Source: a bacterium UBP2_UBA4780 (GTDB lineage Bacteria; Edwardsbacteria; AC1; EtOH8). From it: a stretch of DNA of 13,939 nt. Both the position numbers and the translations under genes were made by a program. Where the stretch lies: the NCBI GenBank assembly GCA_002403115.1, contig DHHE01000053.1, forward strand, positions 722-14,660, written 5' to 3'. Below, piece by piece: positions 7,337 through 13,939 of this stretch (the stretch's first letter is position 1; every line of letters begins with the position of its first letter). The notes below the pieces were generated by a model, which was given only the letters and a program-made list of their open reading frames with translations, searched no databases and was not told where the DNA came from.

Positions 7337-7723
7337 ATGGACGAAGCCCTGAGGAGGATCGAAGCGGCTCTGAAGGAACGGCAGCCCGCCTCCAAGATCG
7401 ACGGACTGCTTCCCCGGAGCGAAACCCCGGCCGCCGCGGCGGGAGGAGGCCTGGGAATAGAGCATTATGGCAAGGTCAACATGGTGGTCGAGGGAGGGGG
7501 GCAGCCGGCCGAGGCGCCGCGGGCCGAGCCGCCGCCGGCGCAACAGGACGCCGGCTCCCGGATAGCGGCCGGAAGCAAGGAGCTGAGCCTGGACGATCTG
7601 TCGGAGCCGCCGCCGCCCCAGGGCGACGCCCTCAAGACCAAACAGCTGGGGGGCTCACGATTCCACGAGCTGAGCCTGGACGACCTGTCGGCCCCGGCCG
7701 GGGGCGGCAGGGAGAATAACTGA
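7337..7723 (+). CDS. Small disordered protein with two ELSLDDLS peptides (function unknown)
   Basis: This 128-residue protein matches no family I know. A short helical N-terminus (MDEALRRIEAALKERQ) is followed by a Pro/Ala/Gly-rich, probably disordered chain. A small conserved-looking island, GLGIEHYGKVNMVVEGG, sits around residues 38-54. The acidic peptide ELSLDDLS occurs twice, each preceded by a short basic or polar stretch and followed by a proline-rich tail (SEPPPP and SAPAGG). The start at 7337 is 1 nt after the TPR gene's stop and has GGAGGG 6 nt upstream. No signal peptide is present. The layout suggests a client or adaptor that presents two short linear motifs to a partner, possibly the neighbouring TPR protein; that is inference. 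A terminator follows. Confidence 0.82.
   Translation: MDEALRRIEAALKERQPASKIDGLLPRSETPAAAAGGGLGIEHYGKVNMVVEGGGQPAEAPRAEPPPAQQDAGSRIAAGSKELSLDDLSEPPPPQGDALKTKQLGGSRFHELSLDDLSAPAGGGRENN
7580..7696 (+). repeat. Duplicated ELSLDDLS-coding segment
   Basis: GAGCTGAGCCTGGACGAYCTGTCG occurs at 7580-7603 and 7667-7690, 87 nt (29 codons) apart, differing only at the third base of one Asp codon. The flanking sequence is unrelated, so the constraint or copying is confined to the eight-residue peptide. Confidence 0.85.
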
Positions 7724-7737
7724 CCGTAAAGACCTAA

Positions 7738-7772
7738 AGAAACGCCTCCCCGAGAAACGGGGAGGCGTTTCT
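7738..7772. terminator. Bidirectional intrinsic terminator between convergent units
   Basis: AGAAACGCCTCCCCG and CGGGGAGGCGTTTCT form a perfect 15-bp stem with the loop AGAAA (7753-7757). The plus strand ends in TTTCTCTT and the minus strand reads into TTTCTTT, so the hairpin can end both the TPR pair (stop at 7723) and the receptor gene (stop at 7800). Confidence 0.9.
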
Positions 7773-7799
7773 CTTGCCGCCAGACGGCCAGTCGGCCGC

Positions 7800-10164
7800 C
7801 TAGAACTCCACCACCACCCCGCCCACCAGCATCCGGCTGAACTGGTGGACGACCTCCCTGGTACCGTCATCGTCGTAGAGGTACATCCACTCGTTCTTCG
7901 AATTGAAGACGTTCTGAAGGTCGAAATATGCCAAAAGATCGAGCCTTCCGAAATACCAGCGCCGTTGCAGGTGGAGGTCGAAACGGTCGTAGGGCCTCAT
8001 CCGGGCCGAATTGACCGGCTGGCACGGGTCCAGTGTCCAGCGCCGCCATTCGGGATGATAGGTCTCGGGCGTGTAGGGGCGGCCGCCCAGGTAGCGCCAC
8101 TTGAGCGAAAGCTCTGTCTCGTCTGCCGGCAGAACAGGGAACCAGCCGGCTAACTTGTACCAAGAACTGCGCCTCATCGTTCGGAACCATCCGGCCTCTC
8201 TGAAATCGCGCCGGTATCCGGCGATCAGGGTCAGCACATGGCGGTAATCGAAGTCCCAGTCGTACTCCAGGCCGGGGGAGCGCGGGTCCTCGGCCCGGGA
8301 GACTGAATACGAGTAGCTGGCCGTGCCCCAGAGGTTACGCTTGACCTTTTTCTGGAGGAAGAACTCCACCCCCCTGGCGTAACCGGTCCCCCGGTTGATG
8401 AAGACCGACGAAAAGTCGTTGGGATCGTCGCTGGCCATGGAGAGGGGGATGGGCACATCGCGGTACATTTTGTAGTAAGCCTCCACGGTACCGCGCAGAT
8501 CATCGCCCCAAATCTTCTCCAGGCCCATCACCATTTGGTCGGTGTACTTGCTCTTAAGCCGGTAATTGGCTGTGTCCATGGCCAGCTGGTACCAGTCGGG
8601 CGACTGGTAGCTGCGGCCGGCGGCCAGGTTGAAGTTGACGGTCTGGCTCAAGTGGAACGAAAGTCCCAGGCGCGGCGACAGGTACTGCCGGCCGGTCAGC
8701 CGGTGGCGGTCGAACCTGAGGCCGGTGTTGCTGGTCAGTCGTCCGCCCCAGTCCCTCTTGAACTGGAGGTAGGCCCCCGTACTTCCAAGTTTTACGGACG
8801 TCATCGATGCCGTAGGTGTTCACCACGCCGGTGTTGGCTATCACGGAGTCGGTGCCGGGATAATACAGGTACAGGGTGTCCGGCTTCATCCACTGATGGA
8901 AGTAGCACTCCGGACGTTTGAGGGAAAGGCCTCCCGAGACCTCGCCACCAAAGATCTTGAGGGAGGCATCCAGCTTGGCCCCGCTTTCCATCTCGGTGGA
9001 CCGGTTGACCCAGAGCTCTCGGTCCAGGGTGTCGGTGACGTACTGGTTCCAGGAGTTCCTGGTCCGCGACAGGGTCAGGGCTACGTACCCGTCGCGCAAC
9101 AGGGCGCTTAAGGTGGCCCCGCCGGCGTATTGCCTGGACTTGGCCTTGACGGTCTCGTCCTCCTCCTGGTCCATGTCGCCGCCCGGCTCTATGTCTATCC
9201 AATCGTCCCCGTAGATGCCCACGGCCGAAAGCTTGAGATATGGGGCGAGGGAATAGGTGGCCTTGCCCTGGACGTCGTAATAATGGGGTACGGCGGTCAT
9301 GCCGAAACTTTTGGCCACCAGTCCCAGGAAGCTGCGGTGCCCCGATAGCATGAAGTTTCCCCGGCCCAGAGGCCCCTCGAGGCCGAAACCCGCCCCAGCC
9401 ATCCCTAGGTCGGCCTTGGCGTGGAGCCGGTCGGAAAGCCCCTCGCGATATTTGATGTCCAGCACCGAGGAGGCCTTGTCCCCGTAGCGGGCCGGGAAGG
9501 CCCCGGCGTAGAAGTCGACCTTGCGGACGAAGTCGGTGTTGATCATTGTCACCGGGCCGCCGCCGGTGCCCTGCCAGGCGAAGTGATTGGGGTTGGGGAT
9601 CTCGACGTTGTCCAACACGAACAGGTTTTCCCCGTAGAGCCCGCCCCGGACGATGATCTCGTTGTTCTGATCGGTGCCCGAGACCACGGCCGGCAGGGCC
9701 TGGACCGCCCGCTGCACATCCCAACTGCCTCCGGGCTGGGCGATGATCTCCTCGAAGTCCATGCGCTGGGAGGAGGCCGGAGCGTCCTTGGCCTTCTCGA
9801 AGAATGAGGGACGGACGGTCACTCCCTTCATCTTAATGGGATTCGGCTCCAGTTCAATATCGACCACCGTAGGAGCGTTGCCCCTGACCATCACCCGGTT
9901 CTTCAGGATGGTCTTGTAGGACATCATGCTGATCCGGACATTGTAGTATCCGGGTTCCAACCCCATTATCTGATACCTTCCTTCAAGGTCGGTGTTGGCG
10001 CCAGCCTCGGAGCCGACCACGGCCACCGCTGTCCCGGGAATGGGCTCGCGGGTAGACTGGTCTACCACCCGTCCGAGTATCGATCCCGGCGCGGCAGAAA
10101 GCGTGAAGGCAGATAGCAAAGGGAAAATGGACAGAAAGAGAAACCGATTCACTATTAAACCCAT
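7800..10164 (-). pseudogene. TonB-dependent receptor with carboxypeptidase-regulatory-like domain, split by a frameshift
   Basis: This is an outer-membrane, energy-coupled transporter. A signal peptide (about 1-25) precedes a CarboxypepD_reg-like beta domain (about 28-106, GSILGRVVDQSTREPIPGTA). A plug domain follows (about 133-243, with QALPAVVSGTDQNNEIIVRGG and FVLDNVEIPNPNHF), then a beta-barrel ending in VGGVVVEF, with the terminal Phe expected of outer-membrane barrels. Frame is lost in a run of five G on the coding strand (8774-8778, about residue 463). Removing one G joins the halves smoothly (KTWKYGAYLQFKRD) into a 787-residue protein of normal length. As written, translation would stop at 8554. 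Both halves are otherwise clean, so this is a recent mutation, phase variation or a base-calling error. The start is either the ATG at 10164 or the GTG at 10152; neither has a clear Shine-Dalgarno. The substrate is unknown. Confidence 0.88.
8774..8778 (-). other. Frameshift site in the receptor gene (run of five G on the coding strand)
   Basis: The coding strand reads AAG TAC GGG GGC CTA in the upstream frame. Deleting one G gives AAG TAC GGG GCC TAC CTC CAG, which enters the downstream frame at once and restores a barrel strand (YGAYLQFKRD). No other position gives as smooth a junction. Confidence 0.8.
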
Positions 10165-10194
10165 ATATATGCTAGTAGGCGGTTTTGCGAGAGG

Positions 10195-10548
10195 TCATTT
10201 CCCCGGGCAGCGCACGCAACGGCAGAACCCGTGGTAGATGGCGCAGATGCCGCCGAAGGTGCAGAACAGCCCCCAGAACAGCGGCAGGCCGAGGATGTGC
10301 GCCAGGTCCGGCTTGGCGTACGGCAGCAAATATATGCCGTAGGTGATCAGGAAACAGCCGCAGGTTACGATCACATGACCCAGCAGGATCGTGGCCCGCC
10401 GGTTCTTCCAGAACGACATTGTGATCAGCGACAGGCCGATGGCCAGCGGGATGAACTTGGCCGGGTTGCTCGTCGCGTAAATGCCCCAGGCGCCGAAGGC
10501 CGCCAGCAGGACGCCCATCACCAGGCCGACCGATAATCTGATCTTCAT
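10195..10548 (-). CDS. Small four-helix membrane protein, cysteine-rich (unknown)
   Basis: The 117-residue protein has four likely membrane segments (about 5-25, 31-47, 52-76, 82-108) and a short basic C-terminal tail. Its seven cysteines include C63 and C65 inside helix 3, C96 and C102 in helix 4, and a C-x-C-x-x-C cluster at 109-114 (FCRCVRCPGK). I recognise no family. The cysteines could bind a metal or form a redox pair near the membrane surface, but nothing proves it. It sits 23 nt after the Ntn-hydrolase gene and 30 nt before the receptor gene, all on the same strand. A purine-rich AGGGAAG lies about 9 nt before the ATG. Confidence 0.75.
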   Translation of the reverse strand: MKIRLSVGLVMGVLLAAFGAWGIYATSNPAKFIPLAIGLSLITMSFWKNRRATILLGHVIVTCGCFLITYGIYLLPYAKPDLAHILGLPLFWGLFCTFGGICAIYHGFCRCVRCPGK

Positions 10549-10571
10549 TTGGCCGTCTTCCCTTCGTTAGA

Positions 10572-11666
10572 TTATTTGGCAGGCTCAAAGCGGCGTATGC
10601 TTGAGACCATCCGCTTCTTCATCAACGGCTTGAACATGAGGTTGCCGATGAAACCGGCTTCGATGCCGTCCCACATCATGGCGACGTACTCGCGCTGCAG
10701 AGCTTCGCTATAGAGCCGGAGCTGCCCGGCCACGTTGCCCGCCATATCGGTGTTGAGGTCGAACACCATGGCCGGTGCGCCCGGCGAGAAGTCCAGAGAA
10801 GCCAGGTCGAGCGTCTTGACTTGGCGCGATAGGTCGGTGTCGAACCGCAGCATCCGTTTCCTCAGGTCGAACGCCAGCGACCACTTGTTGTTGCCCCAGT
10901 CCAGCCGCCGCAGGATGGCGAACGCGTAGTCCGCGGCCGCGACCTTCCGGTCCTGGGCGCGCAGCATCTCGGCCGCACGCACGAACCGGCGGTCGTCCAC
11001 CGTATCGGCGAAGTCGACCTCCCGTTCGCCGCCGAAACCCCGGTACAGCCGCAGGGTGTCCATCTCACGGGCGTAGCGCCGGTTGCATAACGCCTTGATC
11101 GGCAGCGAATCCCCGGTATTGATCATCGCCTTGCCCTTGACGAAGGTTATGGTGGCCGCGGACCCGGAGGAATCGGCGATAAAGAACTGCCAGCGGCAAT
11201 GTCCGTCGGGAACCACGCGGGGCAGGTCGGCCAGCACCTGGTCCACTGTCTCGAAGTTGTCCAGCAGGTACTGGACCCACTGGTGGTGATAGAGCCGAAC
11301 CAGGCCCTTATCCTTGGGATACTCAGTGAACCAGTAGCTCATCTCGCCCACATACAACCCAGTCTCGTTCATGCCTCCGTCCGGGAACTCCTTCCCCATG
11401 TTGCTGTAGGTCACCGACCCGTACTTGCTGACCCATTTGAAAGCAGGCGAAACCGGAGCCAACGGATTGAACGTCGACCAGCCGAGGCCATGCTTGGAGG
11501 CACCCCTGGGGTTGACCACGATCAAACCCGGAACCGGCATGTATTCGTCAAGGTTGTGGCCGACCAGCAGGGTGTCCCCGCGCTCAAGCATGAAAGAGGA
11601 GCAGGCTTCGGAGCCGGAGGAAAGCACGATAAGCGTGAAGGCCAGCAGAACGAGAATATTTTTCAT
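10572..11666 (-). CDS. Exported choloylglycine hydrolase / penicillin V acylase-like Ntn hydrolase
   Basis: This belongs to the linear amide C-N hydrolase superfamily (bile salt hydrolase, penicillin V acylase, acid-ceramidase-like). These enzymes use an N-terminal cysteine freed by processing. Residues 1-21 form a signal peptide (KNILVLLAFTLIVLSSGSEA), and cleavage after Ala21 would expose Cys22 (CSSFMLERGDTLLVGHNLDEY), matching the nucleophile position. Asp40 in GHNLDEY and Asn100 in GGMNETGLYVGEM fit conserved active-site regions. The -3 and -2 residues (Ser, Glu) argue against a lipoprotein signal. The length of 364 residues suits the family. The start is 6 nt after the serine hydrolase gene, with GGAAAGG inside that gene's last codons, so the two are probably co-translated. 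The natural substrate, an N-acyl amide of some kind, cannot be read from the sequence. Confidence 0.85.
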   Translation of the reverse strand: MKNILVLLAFTLIVLSSGSEACSSFMLERGDTLLVGHNLDEYMPVPGLIVVNPRGASKHGLGWSTFNPLAPVSPAFKWVSKYGSVTYSNMGKEFPDGGMNETGLYVGEMSYWFTEYPKDKGLVRLYHHQWVQYLLDNFETVDQVLADLPRVVPDGHCRWQFFIADSSGSAATITFVKGKAMINTGDSLPIKALCNRRYAREMDTLRLYRGFGGEREVDFADTVDDRRFVRAAEMLRAQDRKVAAADYAFAILRRLDWGNNKWSLAFDLRKRMLRFDTDLSRQVKTLDLASLDFSPGAPAMVFDLNTDMAGNVAGQLRLYSEALQREYVAMMWDGIEAGFIGNLMFKPLMKKRMVSSIRRFEPAK

Positions 11667-11672
11667 TTGGAT

Positions 11673-13157
11673 CTACCTTTCCAATTGAAGGTTTCGGTAG
11701 GTGGGGGGGGCGCTCCGGTGGTCAAGCGCCTCGCCGTATTCGGTAAAGAACAGACCGGGTTGATGCTCGGTCAGCTGCTGCCAATCGCCATAGCCGTTGC
11801 CATAGGACAGCCGGAAGGAAAGTTCGGCGCCGCGGCGGCGGACTTCAACCTGGGCGGCGCGGTACCCGAACCACCGCGCCAATATAGCGTACCGGGCGAA
11901 CTTGAACCCCGGGCCAAAGCCCAACCGGTACACGCCCTCGTATTGTTTCCAACCTTCTCTGAACAGCGTATCACCCGGGCAGCGTGGCGGTTTGGGGTCG
12001 GCGGTGTTCAACGTTCTGCCGACAGCGATGGGATCGAAAGGCAGAAGTGTTGTATCGGGAGAAATACCCGCAGAGGCGATCCAATCGTCGAGGATACTAA
12101 CAGTCAAACCGTAAAGATCCGCCCCGGCCTGTTTGTTCGCCAGGAGGATACAGCCGATACCGTGCCGGGGAAGCCAGGTCATGCTTGCCTGCCAGCCGAA
12201 CCCGGCTCCGTTGTGGTTTAGCACCAGCTTCCCGTCATGATCTATGATGGCGGCTCCCAGCCCGTAGCCGGGCGTAATGATCGGCCGGTACATATCAAGC
12301 AAATGTACCTTCTTGAGGAGCTGCCGCCCTCCGGCTTTGCCAAAATACAGATGGAAATGCACGAACCTGGCCAGGTCCTCGGCAGTGGCGTAGAGGCTGC
12401 CGGCGCCCGGAAAGGGCATCGCCTCGGGCAGGCGGTCCATGCCGAACGCGTGGCCGACGGCCCGGTCACCGCATTCGATGAATACTGCGGGATCAAGCGT
12501 CGTGGATTCCATCCCCAGGGGCAAGAACAAGCGTCGCCGTACGTATTCGGAGAAAGGCCTTCCGGAAACCTTTGCCACCACCTCGGCGGCCAGGTCGTAT
12601 CCGTTGTTCGAATACGAGTAGCGAGTCCCCACCGGAGAGTTCAGCCAAGTATCCCGGATGCTGCGGTTGTGGACCTCGGACGACGGGAACGGACAGGCGA
12701 AGTTATTGCCGATCGTGGGCTCGTGGGTCAGCCCGGCGGCGTGGGCCAGAAGAAGACGCAGGGTTATCCGGCTTTCCGGTCGCCGTTCGAAGCAGCTGTT
12801 GACCGAGAAGTTCGGCAGATAGCGTGTGATGGGGGCGTCCAGCTCAACCAGGCCCTCCTGGGCGGCCAGCATCACCGCGGCCGCCGTGATTGGTTTGGAG
12901 ACAGACTGGACGCTGAACAACGTCCCGGGGCCAACCGGCCGCCGGTCACGAAGCGAGCGCCGGCCGAAGCCCTGGCACCAGACCGTGCCTTCCCGGGTCA
13001 CCAGAGCCACCGCCATGCCGGGGATGCGGTGGCGCTTCCGCAGGTTCTCGATCGCCCCGCGTTGGCGAGCGAGGAAACCATCCTGCATGGCCGTAGCATG
13101 AAGCTGCTGGCCGGCAAGCAAACCGAAGAACAGGGCCTGAAGGGGAAGTCGCAGCAT
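11673..13157 (-). CDS. Exported serine hydrolase of the class C beta-lactamase / penicillin-binding-protein fold
   Basis: This is a serine beta-lactamase-fold protein (Pfam Beta-lactamase type), a group that includes AmpC, esterases and D-aminopeptidases. A signal peptide spans about 1-23 (LRLPLQALFFGLLAGQQLHATA). The catalytic triad of motifs is complete: S85-V-S-K88 (FSVQSVSKP), Y182-S-N184 (YSYSNNGYD) and H315-N-G317 (LNHNGAGFG). Also typical are LLAHAAGL (137-143) and AGSLYATAEDLARF (252-265). At 494 residues it is longer than AmpC, with an extra C-terminal domain from about 370 that probably forms a lipocalin-like or beta-rich cap. It should act in the periplasm. True beta-lactamase activity is unlikely to be its role; peptide or ester hydrolysis is more usual for such relatives. 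It lies 24 nt downstream of the CPBP protease gene. Confidence 0.9.
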   Translation of the reverse strand: MLRLPLQALFFGLLAGQQLHATAMQDGFLARQRGAIENLRKRHRIPGMAVALVTREGTVWCQGFGRRSLRDRRPVGPGTLFSVQSVSKPITAAAVMLAAQEGLVELDAPITRYLPNFSVNSCFERRPESRITLRLLLAHAAGLTHEPTIGNNFACPFPSSEVHNRSIRDTWLNSPVGTRYSYSNNGYDLAAEVVAKVSGRPFSEYVRRRLFLPLGMESTTLDPAVFIECGDRAVGHAFGMDRLPEAMPFPGAGSLYATAEDLARFVHFHLYFGKAGGRQLLKKVHLLDMYRPIITPGYGLGAAIIDHDGKLVLNHNGAGFGWQASMTWLPRHGIGCILLANKQAGADLYGLTVSILDDWIASAGISPDTTLLPFDPIAVGRTLNTADPKPPRCPGDTLFREGWKQYEGVYRLGFGPGFKFARYAILARWFGYRAAQVEVRRRGAELSFRLSYGNGYGDWQQLTEHQPGLFFTEYGEALDHRSAPPTYRNLQLER

Positions 13158-13181
13158 GGGGCTCGGTGTCCTGATGGATCG

Positions 13182-13939
13182 TTAAGGGGTGACGCCAAGC
13201 TGGCTATGGGTGTCTTGCCCGCGATCGTCTCTATACCGCACCAGCAGGAATCCGACGATGCAAGCGGCTGCCACATGGATGACGTCGTCCGTGAAGGTCG
13301 GGATCGAGGACAGCAGGTACCCGGTGGCCGTCAGCGAGGAATGGAACAGCCAGGCCAGCGGCAGACGTTTGCCGGAACCGCGGTATATCCAGGTAAAGAC
13401 GACGGCGATGGCGACGGTCCAAACGAAACTGACCGCCAGCGGCAGCCCCGACTTGCCGTACATCAGCCACATCGGCAGGTGCCACGCCGCCCAGAAGACC
13501 CCCAGAATCAAGCTGGCGGCCAACGGGCCGAACCTCTTCAACAGCTCGGGGAGGGCAAAGCCACGCCATCCCAGTTCCTCGCCCAGCGTGTTGGGCAGCA
13601 CGAATACCAACGCCACCACCACCATGTATGCTTGCTCGGGCCGGAACATGCGACTGATGGCGAAAAAGGTGACCTGGTAGGCGTTTCCGAGCAGACGGTC
13701 GATACCGTAGGCTATGAACCAGACCGCCGCCGGATAGAGCAACGCGGCCAGGTACCAGGCCAGACCGGCTCTCCAGCGCTTGAGCTGGACGAACAGGGTG
13801 TCCACCGCCGGCTTCCCGCCTGTCAGCAACGACACGATGATGGCCGCCAGGGCAGGGGCCCAGACCGCCAGCGCGTTGAGCGGCGATCCGACCGGCGCTG
13901 GCTGGCCGGCAAGCTTCTGGACGGCCATCGGCAGCCAGA
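13182..13939 (-). CDS. CPBP-family intramembrane metalloprotease (CAAX/Abi type), 5' end outside the window
   Basis: Polytopic membrane protein of the CPBP/Abi family, related to CAAX prenyl protease Rce1. Counted from the ATG at 13928, the signature motifs are EELGWR (117-122, EExxxR), WAAWH (146-150, xxxxH) and a third His at 196 (LFHSSLTATG), which together form the metal site. The frame stays open to the window edge and reads WLP before that Met. Family members commonly have a Trp-Leu-Pro ending their first membrane helix just ahead of the segment seen here, so the true start is probably upstream and the ATG at 13928 is internal. Bacterial relatives serve in bacteriocin immunity, protein maturation or unknown roles. 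It is the first gene visible in the minus-strand cluster. Confidence 0.88.
   Translation of the reverse strand, partial: WLPMAVQKLAGQPAPVGSPLNALAVWAPALAAIIVSLLTGGKPAVDTLFVQLKRWRAGLAWYLAALLYPAAVWFIAYGIDRLLGNAYQVTFFAISRMFRPEQAYMVVVALVFVLPNTLGEELGWRGFALPELLKRFGPLAASLILGVFWAAWHLPMWLMYGKSGLPLAVSFVWTVAIAVVFTWIYRGSGKRLPLAWLFHSSLTATGYLLSSIPTFTDDVIHVAAACIVGFLLVRYRDDRGQDTHSQLGVTP

Noticed and set aside
5752..7723. CRISPR, phage or toxin-antitoxin identity for the TPR pair
   Set aside because: No nuclease, toxin fold, repeat-spacer structure or phage motif is present; the repeats are within coding sequence and in frame.
10172..10588. Alternative minus-strand frame over the four-helix protein
   Set aside because: The translation is Arg/Pro/His-rich without membrane segments. 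The 10195-10548 frame gives clean hydrophobic helices and the better spacing.
10572..11666. Lipoprotein signal in the Ntn hydrolase
   Set aside because: Cys22 follows Ser-Glu-Ala, which does not fit a lipobox. The Cys is better explained as the catalytic N-terminal nucleophile.
11199..12221. 340-codon plus-strand open frame opposite the two hydrolase genes
   Set aside because: It spans the boundary of two confirmed minus-strand genes and shows no motif or ribosome binding site.
13182..13928. Complete CPBP protease starting at the ATG near the window edge
   Set aside because: The frame is open to the edge and reads WLP before that Met, as in the end of the first membrane helix of relatives, so the visible gene is treated as partial.

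Overview
The window is GC-rich DNA from a Gram-negative bacterium. The evidence is an lpxK gene (lipid A synthesis), a SusC/FecA-type TonB-dependent receptor with a carboxypeptidase-regulatory-like N-terminal domain, and exported hydrolases. The split glycine decarboxylase (gcvPA), the receptor architecture and heavy use of the AGG arginine codon fit a poorly cultured lineage near the FCB group (Bacteroidetes/Ignavibacteria/Gemmatimonadetes-like candidate phyla). That placement is an inference; no rRNA or taxonomic marker is present. There is no tRNA, rRNA, CRISPR array, insertion sequence or phage gene.

Layout. Positions 1-1436 (+) hold the tail of gcvH and a complete gcvPA, closed by a strong intrinsic terminator; the partner subunit gene gcvPB does not follow. 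Positions 1626-5672 (+) are a tightly packed operon: a WecA/TagO-type glycan lipid transferase, a tRNA-dihydrouridine synthase, lpxK and nadA, with ATGA and GTGA stop/start overlaps at the last two junctions. Positions 5752-7723 (+) have their own good sigma70-type promoter and encode a two-gene unit I cannot name. One product is a 527-residue protein with an N-terminal cysteine cluster, a duplicated coiled-coil-like module and four TPRs. The other is a 128-residue disordered protein carrying the peptide ELSLDDLS twice. A 15-bp hairpin at 7738-7772 separates this unit from the convergent genes on the minus strand.

Positions 7800-13939 (-) are five co-directional genes with gaps of 6-30 nt. 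In transcription order they are a CPBP (CAAX-type) membrane protease whose 5' end lies outside the window, an exported class C beta-lactamase/esterase-fold serine hydrolase, an exported choloylglycine hydrolase/penicillin V acylase-like Ntn hydrolase, a small four-helix cysteine-rich membrane protein, and a TonB-dependent receptor. The receptor is split by a one-base frameshift in a run of five G. This cluster uses CGN arginine codons almost exclusively in its hydrolase genes, unlike the plus-strand genes, which suggests a different origin. Two unrelated amide/ester hydrolases, a membrane protease and an outer-membrane transporter together suggest a system that acts on an imported or envelope-derived amide substrate. 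That function is an inference. The most unusual parts of the window are this cluster and the TPR/ELSLDDLS pair.
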